From an uncultured Oscillospiraceae bacterium (GTDB lineage: Bacteria; Bacillota; Clostridia; Oscillospirales; Oscillospiraceae): a stretch of DNA of 64,000 bases. The notes under the pieces were generated by a model. That model ran no database searches. It was not told the DNA's origin and worked only from the letters and a program-made list of their open reading frames with translations. Shown in pieces: positions 51,073-59,720 of the stretch. Within the stretch, counting starts at the first letter, position 1. Every line of letters starts with the position of its first letter. The translations under genes and the position numbers were made by a program. The stretch is taken from positions 1-64,000 of the forward strand of contig CALWYD010000008.1 of NCBI GenBank assembly GCA_944385675.1. Direction: 5' to 3'.

Positions 51073-51603
51073 ATCGCTAACACAGGTCATCAAACCAACG
51101 AGGAAATCCGGGACAAGGAGGTCCGCCTGATCTCTGAATCCGGCGAACAGCTGGGCATCATGTCCTCTCAGGAGGCCCTGCACCTAGCTGAGGAGCGCAG
51201 TTTGGATCTGGTCAAAATCTCCCCCAACGCCGTACCTCCCGTGTGCAAGCTCATGGACTACGGCAAGTACCGGTTCGAGCAGACCAAGCGCGAGAAGGAA
51301 GCCCGTAAAAATCAGCGCGTGGTGGAGGTCAAGGAAGTCCGGATGTCTCCCAGCATTGACGTCAACGATTTCAATGTGAAGCTGAAAAATGCCCAGAAAT
51401 TTTTGTCCGAGGGCAACCGCTGCAAAGTCACTGTCCGTTTCCGGGGCCGGGAGATGGCCCACACCAATATCGGCCAGGATCTGCTGATGAAATTTGCCGA
51501 GGAGTGCGGCGAGGTTGCCGTGATGGACAAAAGCCCTAAGCTGGAGGGACGACATATGTCCATCTTCCTGTCCCCCAAACCTGCAAAGGATGCCAAAAAG
51601 TAA
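51073..51603 (+). CDS. infC: Translation initiation factor IF-3
   Basis: 176 residues. The start is inferred as ATC at 51073: GGAGGTG (51059-51065) is exactly 7 bases upstream, the protein then begins (M)ANTGHQTNEEIRDKEVRLI as in other IF-3s, and no ATG, GTG or TTG is suitably placed. Non-standard AUU/AUC starts are a known feature of infC and allow IF-3 to regulate its own synthesis. N-domain about 1-78, linker KREKEARKNQ, C-domain from about 85. Followed by rpmI and rplT. Confidence 0.95.
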   Translation: MANTGHQTNEEIRDKEVRLISESGEQLGIMSSQEALHLAEERSLDLVKISPNAVPPVCKLMDYGKYRFEQTKREKEARKNQRVVEVKEVRMSPSIDVNDFNVKLKNAQKFLSEGNRCKVTVRFRGREMAHTNIGQDLLMKFAEECGEVAVMDKSPKLEGRHMSIFLSPKPAKDAKK

Positions 51604-51621
51604 GTAAAGGAGTTTATCGTT

Positions 51622-51831
51622 ATGCCGAAGATTAAGATCAAAACTCACAGCGGCGCCAAAAAGCGTTTTTCTCTCACCAAAACCGGCAAGGTCAAGCGCG
51701 CTATGACCAAGAAGCGCCACCTGCTCAACGGCCACGGCAAGACCACCAAGCTTAAGCGGGCTCTGCGCGGCACCACCTACGCGGACAAGACCAACGAGGC
51801 CGCCGTCAAGCGCATGATCCTGTATAAGTAA
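51622..51831 (+). CDS. rpmI: 50S ribosomal protein L35
   Basis: 69 residues, highly basic, MPKIKIKTHSGAKKRFSLT start as in all L35 proteins; the body KRAMTKKRHLLNGHGKTTK-type sequence is conserved. It binds 23S rRNA in the large subunit. AAAGGAG lies before ATG 51622; second gene of the infC operon. Confidence 0.98.
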   Translation: MPKIKIKTHSGAKKRFSLTKTGKVKRAMTKKRHLLNGHGKTTKLKRALRGTTYADKTNEAAVKRMILYK

Positions 51832-51851
51832 GACGAGGGAGGTAACGAACA

Positions 51852-52208
51852 ATGGCAAGAGTCAAGGGCGCAATGATGTCCCGCAAGAGAAGAAATAAAA
51901 TCCTCAAGCTGGCCAAGGGCTACTGGGGTTCCAAGTCCAAGCACTACAAGATGGCCAACCAGGCCGTTATGAAGTCCGGCGTGTACGCCTATACCGGCCG
52001 CAAGCTGAAAAAGCGCGATTTCCGTCAGCTGTGGATCACCCGGATCAATGCCGCCTGCAAGCTCAACGGCATGAACTATTCCACCTTTATGAACGGCCTG
52101 AAGAAGGCCGGCATCGTCATCAACCGCAAGATGCTCTCCGAGCTGGCCGTCAACGACAAGGCCGCCTTTACCCAGCTCACCGAGACCGCCAAGAAGGCCC
52201 TGGCCTGA
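51852..52208 (+). CDS. rplT: 50S ribosomal protein L20
   Basis: 118 residues, start [19 protein letters not shown], with the conserved [26 protein letters not shown] segment and [10 protein letters not shown]. It is an early-assembly 23S rRNA-binding protein and, in Firmicutes, the repressor that binds the leader of this operon. GAGGGAGG lies before ATG 51852; a terminator follows. Confidence 0.98.
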   Translation: MARVKGAMMSRKRRNKILKLAKGYWGSKSKHYKMANQAVMKSGVYAYTGRKLKKRDFRQLWITRINAACKLNGMNYSTFMNGLKKAGIVINRKMLSELAVNDKAAFTQLTETAKKALA

Positions 52209-52231
52209 TTGGTTTTTTATCCAAGAAAGAA

Positions 52232-52266
52232 AAGACGCCGCAGCGCTGCTGCGGCGTCTTATTTTC
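52232..52266 (+). terminator. Terminator of infC-rpmI-rplT
   Basis: AAGACGCCGCAGC / GCTGCGGCGTCTT with a 3-base loop, then ATTTTC. Confidence 0.95.
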
Positions 52267-52274
52267 AGGAGGAA

Positions 52275-52303
52275 TTGTATTTTCCTCCCGTTTCCTGTAT
52301 CAT
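52275..52303 (+). promoter_or_regulatory. ruvX promoter
   Basis: TTGTAT at 52275-52280, 17 bases, TATCAT at 52298-52303, about 25 bases before the gene. Confidence 0.55.
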
Positions 52304-52326
52304 AGTCTGGAAAGGAGGAGAGGGTC

Positions 52327-52746
52327 TTGCGGGTTATGGCCATCGACTACGGAGATGCCCACACCGGTGTGGCAATTTCCGACCCCACCGGCCTGTTGGC
52401 CGGCTTTACCACCACCATCCACAGCCGAAAGGCGGAGAGGGTTTTGGAAGAATTGAGTCTGCTGGTAAAGGAACACCAGGTGACCCAGCTGGTGATGGGC
52501 TTTCCCCGAAATATGGACGGTACTGAGGGACCCCGGGCTCAGCTGTACCGGGACTTTGCCCGGCAGGTGGAGGAGGCCACCGGTCTTGCCCCCGTACTCT
52601 GGGACGAGCGGCGTACCACTATAGACGCTCATCGTATTTTATTTGAGGCGGGGAAAAATGCCAAGAAACGAAAAAAAACCGTGGACGCCGTGGCTGCGTC
52701 TCTTATCCTGGAGGGATACCTGAACAGCCGGCGGCTGCAGAAATGA
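52327..52746 (+). CDS. ruvX: Putative Holliday junction resolvase / pre-16S rRNA nuclease RuvX (YqgF)
   Basis: 139-residue RNase H-fold protein. The TTG start at 52327 gives MRVMAIDYGDAHTGVAISD, the family N-terminus with the first acidic metal ligand (Asp7); an ATG three codons later would cut it. GGAGGAGAGGG precedes. Other motifs are LVMGFPRNMDG (near 57) with WDERRTT (near 93) and KKTVDAVAASLILEGYL (about 118-134), whose Asp is the C-terminal ligand. Role in 16S rRNA maturation or recombination. Confidence 0.92.
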   Translation: MRVMAIDYGDAHTGVAISDPTGLLAGFTTTIHSRKAERVLEELSLLVKEHQVTQLVMGFPRNMDGTEGPRAQLYRDFARQVEEATGLAPVLWDERRTTIDAHRILFEAGKNAKKRKKTVDAVAASLILEGYLNSRRLQK

Positions 52747-52760
52747 GAGGAGAGGCTCTG

Positions 52761-53045
52761 ATGCTGGGAATTAATGTGACTTACATTCTGCAGCCCGGGA
52801 TGCGGGAGGAGTTCCTGGGCCGCCTGGAGCATGGGAAATTCCGGGAAGCGGTACTGGAGGAGGCGGGCTGCCTGGGCTACGACTACTACCGCTCCGTCCA
52901 GGACGAGAATGTCGTCCTCCTGGTAGAACGGTGGACGGACCGCCAGGCACAGCAGCTCCATCTGGAACAGCCCCACATGGCCCTTGTTCGGGCCGCAAAG
53001 GATGCCTGTGTGGCAGATACAAAGGTAGAAGCTTACCAGTTGTAG
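52761..53045 (+). CDS. Antibiotic biosynthesis monooxygenase (ABM) domain protein
   Basis: 94 residues from ATG 52761, 6 bases after AGAGGAGAGG; an ATG at 52743 has no ribosome site. A dimeric ferredoxin-like alpha/beta barrel domain: VTYILQPGMREEFLGRLE, then EEAGCLGYDYYRSVQDENVVLLVERWTDRQAQQLHLEQPHM-type sequence, as in YgiN-like quinol monooxygenases. The substrate is unknown. It lies 46 bases before the EFR1-type gene. Confidence 0.85.
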   Translation: MLGINVTYILQPGMREEFLGRLEHGKFREAVLEEAGCLGYDYYRSVQDENVVLLVERWTDRQAQQLHLEQPHMALVRAAKDACVADTKVEAYQL

Positions 53046-53091
53046 GGTATTTTTTCAATACTAGTTGGAGTTTTTCAAAGGAGAATTACAT

Positions 53092-53925
53092 ATGGAAATC
53101 AAAACTGTGTGGGCGGTCTACTTCAGCGCCACCGGGACCACCAAAAAAGTGGCCGCAGCGTTGGGCAAATCCATAGCTCAGTCCCTGGGGAGCGCATATC
53201 AGGAGTACTGCTTTAACCTGCCCGCCGCCCGGGAGAAGGAGCTGAGCTTTACCCCGGAGGATCTGGTGGTGCTGGCCCTCCCCGTCTACGCCGGGCGGGT
53301 GCCCAACCTGCTGCTGCCCTACGTGCGGGACAGTATCCACGGCGGCGGCGCCCTGGCCGTCCCCGTGGTGCTCTATGGCAACCGGAACTTTGACGATGGG
53401 CTGATGGAGCTGCGCAACGTGGCCCGGGACAACGGCTTTGTCCCCGTAGCCGCCGGAGCCTTTGTGGGGGAACACTCCTTCTCCAGGGTGCTGGGGGCGG
53501 GCCGCCCCGATGAGGAGGACATGGCCTTGGTGCAGGAGCTGGCCGACAGGGCGGCCGACAAGGTGAAGTCCCTGACTGAAGCTCCCGCCCAACCGGTGGA
53601 GGTGGAGGGCTGTGACCCCATCCGCCCCTACTACACCCCCCGGGATCGCCACGGCGAACCCATTAAGGACTTTTTAAAGGCCAAGCCGGTCACCGATCCG
53701 GACAAGTGCGTCAAGTGCGGCCTGTGCGCCCGGCTGTGCCCCATGGGTTCCATTGACCCGGGGGATGTGTCCAGTGTGACGGGTAAGTGCATCAAATGCT
53801 GTGCCTGCGTGAAGAACTGCCCCAAGGGAGCCAAATACTTCGACCATGAGGGGTACCTGTACCACCAAAAGGAGCTGGAGGAGCAGTACGCCGGCCGCCG
53901 GGCCCCCAGCAAGATTTTCCTGTGA
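53092..53925 (+). CDS. EFR1 family flavodoxin-ferredoxin fusion protein
   Basis: 277 residues from ATG 53092 (AAAGGAG upstream). The N-terminal flavodoxin-like domain has the FMN phosphate loop YFSATGTTKKV at about 8-18 and the PVYAGRVPNLLLPY segment. The C-terminal domain has two 4Fe-4S ferredoxin motifs, CVKCGLCARLCP (near 206) and CIKCCACVKNCP (near 233). It probably moves low-potential electrons between ferredoxin-type donors and an unknown acceptor. The stop overlaps the aldolase start (GTGA), so the redox protein is co-expressed with the aldolase and MtnA. Confidence 0.9.
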   Translation: MEIKTVWAVYFSATGTTKKVAAALGKSIAQSLGSAYQEYCFNLPAAREKELSFTPEDLVVLALPVYAGRVPNLLLPYVRDSIHGGGALAVPVVLYGNRNFDDGLMELRNVARDNGFVPVAAGAFVGEHSFSRVLGAGRPDEEDMALVQELADRAADKVKSLTEAPAQPVEVEGCDPIRPYYTPRDRHGEPIKDFLKAKPVTDPDKCVKCGLCARLCPMGSIDPGDVSSVTGKCIKCCACVKNCPKGAKYFDHEGYLYHQKELEEQYAGRRAPSKIFL

Positions 53926-54614
53926 GCACCGTGGGAGCATACGATTTTCCTCAGCTGCGGGAGCAGCTGTGCCAGGTGTGCCATCTGCTCTACCAGCGGG
54001 GCTATGTGGTGAGCAACGACGGAAATGTCTCTGTCCGGACAGGGGAGGGACAGATTCTGCTCACCCCCTCCGGGGTGAGCAAGGGACGCATCACGCCGGA
54101 GATGCTGGTGGTGTGCGATTTGGAGGGCCGGGTGCTGGCGGGGAATCGCCACCCCTCCTCCGAGGCGGCCATGCACCTGCTCATCTACCGGGAGCGGCCC
54201 GATGTGGGGTCGGTGGTTCACGCCCATCCCCCCGCCGCCACCGCCTTTGCCGTCTGCCGCCGCCCCCTGGAGGAGGCATATCTCACCGAGACCATCACCG
54301 GCCTGGGAAAAGTGCCGGTGGTCCCCTTCGCCCTCCCCTCCACCAGCCAGGTGCCCGACAGCCTACGTCCCTACGCGGCCCATTACAATGCCGCCCTGCT
54401 GGCCAACCACGGGGCCATCACCTGGGGCGAAGATCTGTGGAGGGCCTTTGATCGCATGGAGCAGGTGGAACACACGGCCAAGATTTTTGCCCTAGTCCTC
54501 CAGCTGGGTGGCGGTGTGGAGCTGTCTCCGGAGGAGGCACAGGCCCTCCGGGGGCTAGAGGAACACTACCGAACCCTGGCTGCGCCTTTGAACAAGGAGG
54601 AAACCCATGGCTGA
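53922..54614 (+). CDS. Class II aldolase (fuculose-phosphate aldolase/Ald2-like)
   Basis: 230 residues, zinc-dependent. Ligands His100 and His102 (VVHAHPP) and His163 (ANHGAI), catalytic Glu81 (SSEAAMH); NDGNVSVR near 32-39 binds phosphate. The GTG start overlaps the upstream stop, and mtnA overlaps its 3' end by 8 bases. Next to mtnA, this family cleaves 5-methylthioribulose 1-phosphate or 5-deoxyribulose 1-phosphate to DHAP and an aldehyde (the DHAP shunt). I infer that role here rather than fucose breakdown. Confidence 0.9.
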   Translation: MSTVGAYDFPQLREQLCQVCHLLYQRGYVVSNDGNVSVRTGEGQILLTPSGVSKGRITPEMLVVCDLEGRVLAGNRHPSSEAAMHLLIYRERPDVGSVVHAHPPAATAFAVCRRPLEEAYLTETITGLGKVPVVPFALPSTSQVPDSLRPYAAHYNAALLANHGAITWGEDLWRAFDRMEQVEHTAKIFALVLQLGGGVELSPEEAQALRGLEEHYRTLAAPLNKEETHG

Positions 54615-55674
54615 ACTTCCGGAAAATATCCGTCTGTCCCCTGACGGCACCGGCGTGGTCATTCTGGATCAGACTCAGCTGCCCCGCCGCCAGGTCTTTC
54701 TCACTCTGGGCACCGCCGAAGAGATGTATCAGGCCATCCGCGCCCTGCAGGTACGGGGCGCCCCCGCCATCGGCATTTTTGCGGGGTACTGCCTGTATGT
54801 GCTGGCCGGGCAGCTGGAGCGGGAGGGGCTGGAGGGTGCGGACTTCTTTGCCCGGCTGGATCGGCTGGGTAAATTTCTTTCCAGCGCCCGGCCCACGGCG
54901 GTAAACCTGTCCTGGGCTGTGGAGCGGATGAGCCGCCGGGCCGCTTCCATGGCGGGAGCCCCGGCAGCGGACATCGTCCGCGCTCTGGGGGAGGAGGCCC
55001 GGGCCATCCGCCGGGAAGACGAGGAGATGTGCCTGAGCATCTCCCGGTACGGCCTGTCCCTGCTGAAGGAAGGGGACGGGGTACTTACCCACTGCAATGC
55101 CGGCCCCCTGGCCACTTCCCGCTACGGCACGGGCCAGGGGCCCTTCCACCTGGCGGCCCAGCTGGGGATGAAGCTGCGGGTGTACGCCGACGAGACCCGG
55201 CCCCTTCTCCAGGGGGCCCGCCTCACCGCCTGGGAACTGCAGCGGGCGGGGGTGGACGTCACCCTTATCTGCGACAATATGGCCTCCATGGTGATGAAAC
55301 AGGGCTGGATCCAGGCCTGCATGGTGGGCTGCGACCGAGTAGCCGCCAACGGAGACGTGGCCAACAAGATTGGCACCAGCGCCGTTGCCATCCTGGCCCG
55401 GCACTACCGCATCCCCTTCTACGTCCTGGGCCCCACCTCCACCGTGGATCTGGGCTGCCCCGACGGGGACCACATCCCTATCGAGGAGCGGGACGGGGAA
55501 GAGATCCGCTCCCTGTGGTACCGGGAACCCATGGCCCCGGAAGGCGTAACGTGCTATAATCCCGCCTTTGATGTTACCCCCCACCAGCTGATTACCGCCA
55601 TTGTCACGGAGAAGGGGATCTGCCGCCCGCCTTACACCCGGTCCCTGGCGGCATTGTTTGCAGCGGAGGGATAA
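54607..55674 (+). CDS. mtnA: Methylthioribose-1-phosphate (5-deoxyribose-1-phosphate) isomerase MtnA
   Basis: 355 residues, eIF2B-alpha/MtnA fold. Catalytic Cys near 163 ([11 protein letters not shown]) and Asp near 243 ([17 protein letters not shown]); the phosphate site RGAPAIG is near 50. Converts the aldose 1-phosphate to the ketose 1-phosphate. It is the direct partner of the upstream class II aldolase in methylthioadenosine/5'-deoxyadenosine salvage. The nucleosidase/phosphorylase and kinase steps are not in the window. AAGGAGG precedes ATG 54607. Confidence 0.95.
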   Translation: MAELPENIRLSPDGTGVVILDQTQLPRRQVFLTLGTAEEMYQAIRALQVRGAPAIGIFAGYCLYVLAGQLEREGLEGADFFARLDRLGKFLSSARPTAVNLSWAVERMSRRAASMAGAPAADIVRALGEEARAIRREDEEMCLSISRYGLSLLKEGDGVLTHCNAGPLATSRYGTGQGPFHLAAQLGMKLRVYADETRPLLQGARLTAWELQRAGVDVTLICDNMASMVMKQGWIQACMVGCDRVAANGDVANKIGTSAVAILARHYRIPFYVLGPTSTVDLGCPDGDHIPIEERDGEEIRSLWYREPMAPEGVTCYNPAFDVTPHQLITAIVTEKGICRPPYTRSLAALFAAEG

Positions 55675-55701
55675 CCGCCTCTGGGTCACCCTGTCTGAAG
55701 A

Positions 55702-55748
55702 AAAAGAACATGCGCCGGGAAGCCATGCTTCCCGGCGCATGTTCTTTT
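55702..55748. terminator. Bidirectional terminator between mtnA and the GH13 gene
   Basis: Perfect 21-bp stem (55702-55722 with 55728-55748) with a 5-base loop, A run left and T run right. Confidence 0.95.
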
Positions 55749-55756
55749 CTTGGGCA

Positions 55757-57067
55757 TCACCGCTCCATCTTCCAAAACCGGGCACTGTAGGGGGGCAGCT
55801 GACTTCCTCCGCCAAAGTCGTGCTTCTCCCCGGTAATGAGATCCCAGGCCAGACCGCAGCCTGCGTCAAAGTGGGCAGTATAGGACTCCCCGTCGGCATT
55901 GACCGCCACCAGCACCCGCTCCTCCGGGCACTTGCGCTCGAAGATAAGCTGCCGGTTGGTGATGAGTACGTTGCGGTAGTCCCCACAGCACAGGGCGGGG
56001 CTGCCCTTTTTAGCGGCGGCCAGCTTGCAGATCCAGTCGGTCAGGCTGTTCCACTCCGGCCCCTCCAGGGCGGGTCGCAGGGCACCGTCCCCCTCCTTCT
56101 TCTCTCCCCGAATGCCCCACTCGCTGCCGTAGTACACCGCCGGCACCCCGGGCATGCCGAACATAAGGGCGTAGGCTGGCTCCAGGTGGTGGGGGTTGGT
56201 GAGCTGGGAGGCGATACGGGTGACGTCGTGGTTGTCCAGGAAAGACAGCAGGTGGGCCCCCTTGTAGAGGGTCCACTGCTCCGGCCCAAACTGCCGGGCC
56301 AGGGAGTGGCCAATTTCAAACAGGTTCATGGAGTTGAAGGAGGACCACAGCCCCTTGTAGCACTCGTAGTTGGTGACGCTGTAGCACCCTTCCGGCCCCA
56401 TCCAGCGGTTATAGTCCCCGTGGAGGGTCTCCCCCATGAGGACGAAATCGGGCTTGAGCCCCTGGGTAAAGGCCCGCAGCTGTTTTAAGTACTCAGGGGG
56501 CAGGCAATAGGCCACGTCCAGCCGCAGCCCGTCGATGTCAAAGCGCTCCACCCAGGAGCGGATGGCCTGAAACTGGTGTTCCACCACCGCCGGGTTCCAC
56601 ACATTCAGCTTCACCAGCTCGTTGTGGCCCTCCCAGCCCTCGTACCAGAAGCCGTCGTTGTAGTTGGTGTTTCCCCCGAAGTCCAGGTGGAACCAGTCCT
56701 TGTAGGGGCTGTCCCACCGCTTCTCCTGCACATCCCGGAAGGCCCAGAAGCCCCGGCCCACGTGGTTGAATACCCCGTCCAGCATCACCCGCAGGCCTGC
56801 TTGGTGGAGGGCGCGGCATACCTGTGCCAAATCTCCGTCTTCCCCCAGCCGGGGATCCACCCGCAGGTAGTCCCGGGTGTCATAGCCGTGCTTGTCGCTG
56901 TCAAAGAGGGGATTGAAAAGTACCGTGTCCGCCCCCAGCTTTTTAATATGCTCCACCCAGGGCAGCAGCTTTAAAATCCGGGGCTGTACCACGCCATCGT
57001 TATACTCCGGGGCGCCGCACAGGCCCAGGGGATAGATCTGATAAATGACCGCATTGTCAAACCACAT
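55757..57067 (-). CDS. Alpha-amylase family glycoside hydrolase (GH13, cyclomaltodextrinase-like)
   Basis: 436 residues from ATG 57067 (AAAGGAG upstream), with no signal peptide, so it acts on imported oligosaccharides in the cytoplasm. GH13 conserved regions: DGVFNHVG (97-104), GLRLDVAYC with nucleophile Asp184, MGETLHG with acid/base Glu213, and FLDNHDVTR with Asp278. It lacks an N-terminal CBM34 domain, so it is shorter than classic neopullulanases. Likely substrates are short alpha-glucans or maltodextrins. No sugar transporter is adjacent. Confidence 0.92.
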   Translation of the reverse strand: MWFDNAVIYQIYPLGLCGAPEYNDGVVQPRILKLLPWVEHIKKLGADTVLFNPLFDSDKHGYDTRDYLRVDPRLGEDGDLAQVCRALHQAGLRVMLDGVFNHVGRGFWAFRDVQEKRWDSPYKDWFHLDFGGNTNYNDGFWYEGWEGHNELVKLNVWNPAVVEHQFQAIRSWVERFDIDGLRLDVAYCLPPEYLKQLRAFTQGLKPDFVLMGETLHGDYNRWMGPEGCYSVTNYECYKGLWSSFNSMNLFEIGHSLARQFGPEQWTLYKGAHLLSFLDNHDVTRIASQLTNPHHLEPAYALMFGMPGVPAVYYGSEWGIRGEKKEGDGALRPALEGPEWNSLTDWICKLAAAKKGSPALCCGDYRNVLITNRQLIFERKCPEERVLVAVNADGESYTAHFDAGCGLAWDLITGEKHDFGGGSQLPPYSARFWKMER

Positions 57068-57154
57068 AGGCAGTCTCCTTTCCCTCCCCCCACAGGGAGG
57101 AGCTGTCCCTATCATACCCCATCCCAGGCCCCGGGGCAAGCACAATCTGTCCGC

Positions 57155-57529
57155 TCATCTCTGTCCCCGACCCAGCAGCTCTCCAAGACCCACCACCACA
57201 AGAAAGCCTCCAAACAGCCGGCGCAGCAGCGTCACCTCCAGAGAAGTGGCCAGCCAGGCCCCCAGCCCTGCACACAGGAGACCCGCCCCAATGGCCGGCA
57301 GCAGGGCTGGGCGCTGAATATAGCCGTTTTTCACATGGGCGGGCAGGGCCAGCAGGGCGGCGGGGAGGAAGTAGAGCAGGTTAATGCCCTGGGCCAGCCG
57401 CTGCTCTACCCCGGCAAAGGCAGTGAGATAGACCAGCAGCAGAGTACCCCCTCCCACGCCAAACCCGGACAGCACCCCTGTGCCCGCCCCCACCAGCAGG
57501 GGCAGTATCCACTCTGTCAAAGAAAACAC
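57155..57529 (-). CDS. TSUP (TauE/SafE) family transporter, half-size subunit 2
   Basis: 124 residues with about four hydrophobic segments and the family motif GVLSGFGVGGGTLLLVYL (about 18-35). Full-length TSUP anion exporters are about 250 residues with two such repeats. Here each repeat is a separate gene, and the start of this one overlaps the end of the other half by 13 bases. The two probably assemble as a heterodimer. The substrate may be sulfite, sulfonate or another organic anion. Confidence 0.85.
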   Translation of the reverse strand: MFSLTEWILPLLVGAGTGVLSGFGVGGGTLLLVYLTAFAGVEQRLAQGINLLYFLPAALLALPAHVKNGYIQRPALLPAIGAGLLCAGLGAWLATSLEVTLLRRLFGGFLVVVGLGELLGRGQR

Positions 57530-57870
57530 CTCACTCCTCCATAGATGAGCAGCAGGCCAAAGGCCCGCTTAAGCCACAGCATATTCATTCCTTTGAACCA
57601 GCGCCCACCGATCCAGCCCCCGGCTGCGCCCCCTATGAGGTAGGGCAGGGCTGCCTGCCAGTCCAGTCCACCCCGCAGCAGGTAAATGACCGATGAGAGG
57701 ATGCACATAGGGAGAATTACCGCCACCGAGGTTGCAAAGGCCTGGCGCTGGCTCAGGCGACAGTACCGGGTAAGCAGAGGGACCAGGACTGACCCGCCCC
57801 CTCCCCCGAACAGTCCATTGGTCAGCCCAGCCAGTGCCCCGGACAACAGATAGCGTCCCCGCTCCTTCAA
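57517..57870 (-). CDS. TSUP (TauE/SafE) family transporter, half-size subunit 1
   Basis: 117 residues, about four hydrophobic segments, repeat motif GALAGLTNGLFGGGGGSVLVPLL (about 11-33) and a paired C-terminal half (GGAAGGWIGGRWFKGM). It is the upstream partner of the other half-size TSUP gene, in the same operon with a 13-base overlap in another frame, so this is a stable two-gene arrangement and not a simple frameshift of one gene. Confidence 0.85.
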   Translation of the reverse strand: MKERGRYLLSGALAGLTNGLFGGGGGSVLVPLLTRYCRLSQRQAFATSVAVILPMCILSSVIYLLRGGLDWQAALPYLIGGAAGGWIGGRWFKGMNMLWLKRAFGLLLIYGGVRCFL

Positions 57871-58025
57871 CTTCTTTCCCCCCTCCTTTTCCCCTTAGTG
57901 TGCCGGCGGGAACGGGCTGTTATGCGCCAACCAGAGGGAGGCAACTGATATTTGCCCCCAAAGTTGGTGGCACGCAAGGGGAAGTTTCCGCTATAATGGA
58001 GCTACATCAAACAGAAAGGACGAAA

Positions 58026-59393
58026 ATGGCCATGACCTTGGGACAGCGGATTAGAGAGAGGCGGGAGGCTCTGGGCCTCTCCCAGGAGCAGGGCCCGTCC
58101 TACCCGGAGTCCATCCAGTTGGAGCGGGAGCGGAGGTATGACTTTGCTCCCGCCCTCACCGCCTCTCAGCCGGCGGAGGAGGAACTGCCCAGGGCTGGGA
58201 GGAGCACATCCTGTGCCGCCTGCCCCTGGGGGAGGGGACGCTGCTGGCGGTGGCCGTCCCCTCCGTGCTGCAGAGCGGCGCATCCTCCCAGTACGACCTG
58301 TGGGCAGTGACCCGGCCCGGCCCGGAGTCGCCCTGGACGGCGCTGGTGCGCTTCGCGGGCAACTGTGAGCACCCGGAGCAGCTCCAGTGGGCCTCCTTCT
58401 GCGCACCCTGGGCTACAGCGGCTGGCGGCTGACCCTGCCGGAGTCCGCCTACGACAGCGCAGGCCTCCCTTCCTCCTCCTACTACTTCTCTTTGGACGAC
58501 TCAGGGGAACCGGTGATGGCCTTCGCCCTCTCCGGCACATACTGCGGCGAGCTGGATGTGGACGGGGACGGGGAGCGGGAACTGCTCAGCCTGAGCAATT
58601 ACGACTGGGGACAGTTTCTTAAGATCTATGACCGGGGCGGGGACGGCTTTTACCTCTATCACCGGAAAGCCAACCTCTCCCAGCAGCTGGCCCTGGACGG
58701 GGAGGGCTTTTACTTTTCGGAAGAACCGGAAGGTTCCCGGTACCCCAAGCTGCGGGACGGGGCCCTCTGGCGGGAGGATCTGTGCGGGACAGGGGGCGAC
58801 CCCACCTGGGACGCTCTGGCCCCCGACGTGATGGACGTGACCATCTCCTTTGTGGGCGGCCAGCTCTCCCACGACCAGGATCCGGACACTGTCCTAAAGC
58901 AGGACGCCCAGGGCAGCCCCCTGCCCACCGACCGGCAGTATGCCCGGCCGGCCCTTCAGTGCCTCTATGACCTCACTGGCTGGAAGCCGGAGAGCGTATG
59001 GCCCAGGCCTCCGACTTCAACGTCTACTTCTCCCTCTATGAGGATGGCTTCAACGGCCGCTCCTACCTCACCTTCGGCAAGTGGTACGACCCGGAGCAGA
59101 TCCCCGCCCTGTCCCTCACCTGGGCGGAGGAGGCAGACTGGTCCCCCCTCTCCGCCGCCCAGGCCGCAGAGCATATGGGCACCCAGGAGCTCACCGGGAC
59201 GGAGCTGGCCCAGGCCTGTTACGACCGCCTCTCTCTTCTCTCCGGGGGGCCCATCGTGGATCAGGGCCTGGGGGCCTATGGCGAGCCCGCCCTGTTCCTG
59301 GCCGACGGTCGGTCTTACCGGGTGGAGACCAACGACGACCTCCATGTCCTCACCTACCTCCAGGGCCCATACCCTGAGGACTTCACCGGCTGA
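58026..59393 (+). pseudogene. Frameshifted remnant of an HTH-containing hypothetical protein
   Basis: One ancestral frame is spread over three phases. It opens at ATG 58026 with MAMTLGQRIRERREALGLSQEQ, the start of an XRE-type helix-turn-helix that breaks off. It continues from about 58190 in another phase (WEEHILCRLPLGEG...), shifts near 58386 (GLLLRTLGYSGWRLTL... through GELDVDGDGERELLSL, an FG-GAP/calcium-like stretch), and shifts again near 58990 (AQASDFNVYFSLYEDGF... to TGA 59393). There are at least three frameshifts and an apparent deletion in the HTH. The original function is unknown. Confidence 0.75.
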
Positions 59394-59405
59394 GCGGCGC
59401 GCGAC

Positions 59406-59448
59406 AGACGCAAATGGGCTCCCCATTTGGGGGAGCCCATTTGCGTCT
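59406..59448. terminator. Bidirectional terminator between the pseudogene and csoR
   Basis: Perfect 19-bp stem (59406-59424 with 59430-59448) with a 5-base loop; TATTTG follows on the plus strand. Confidence 0.85.
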
Positions 59449-59456
59449 TATTTGCT

Positions 59457-59720
59457 TCAATCGGCCAGCTTGTCCAGCAGGGCGGCCAGCTCCTCCAGCT
59501 TTTCGCCGGGGTCTCCACTGTCCACCGCCTCCCGGACACAGCTGTCCATGTGGGCCCGGAGCACCATGCGGTTGGCCTTCTTCAGGATGGATTGGGTGGC
59601 CATGAGCTGGTTGGACACATCCAGGCAGTACCGATCCTCCTCCACCATCTTTAAAATGCCGTCCAACTGGCCCCGGGCGGTCTTCAGCAGCCGAGTGACT
59701 TGGGCATGATCCGCCTTCAC
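59457..59720 (-). CDS. csoR: CsoR-family copper-sensing repressor
   Basis: 87-residue all-helical DUF156 repressor. The Cu(I) ligands of the Cys-His-Cys motif are Cys32, His57 and Cys61 (RYCLDV ... LRAHMDSCV). It begins with GTG 59720 overlapping the copA stop (GTGA). It should repress the copA-csoR operon until copper binds; a G-tract palindrome at 62347-62361 upstream of copA is the likely operator. Confidence 0.93.
   Translation of the reverse strand: MKADHAQVTRLLKTARGQLDGILKMVEEDRYCLDVSNQLMATQSILKKANRMVLRAHMDSCVREAVDSGDPGEKLEELAALLDKLAD

Noticed and set aside
54418..55986. 522-codon minus-strand frame across the aldolase and mtnA
   Set aside because: It is antisense to two well-supported overlapping genes, crosses a strong terminator and has no domain.
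57155..57870. Frameshifted single TSUP gene
   Set aside because: Each half has its own start, a complete four-helix repeat and a 13-base overlap typical of coupled genes, so two real genes are preferred.
58387..59709. Single 440-codon gene starting at 58387
   Set aside because: The sensible sequence ends near 58990 and resumes in another phase; beyond that the frame is an artefact and then runs antisense to csoR.
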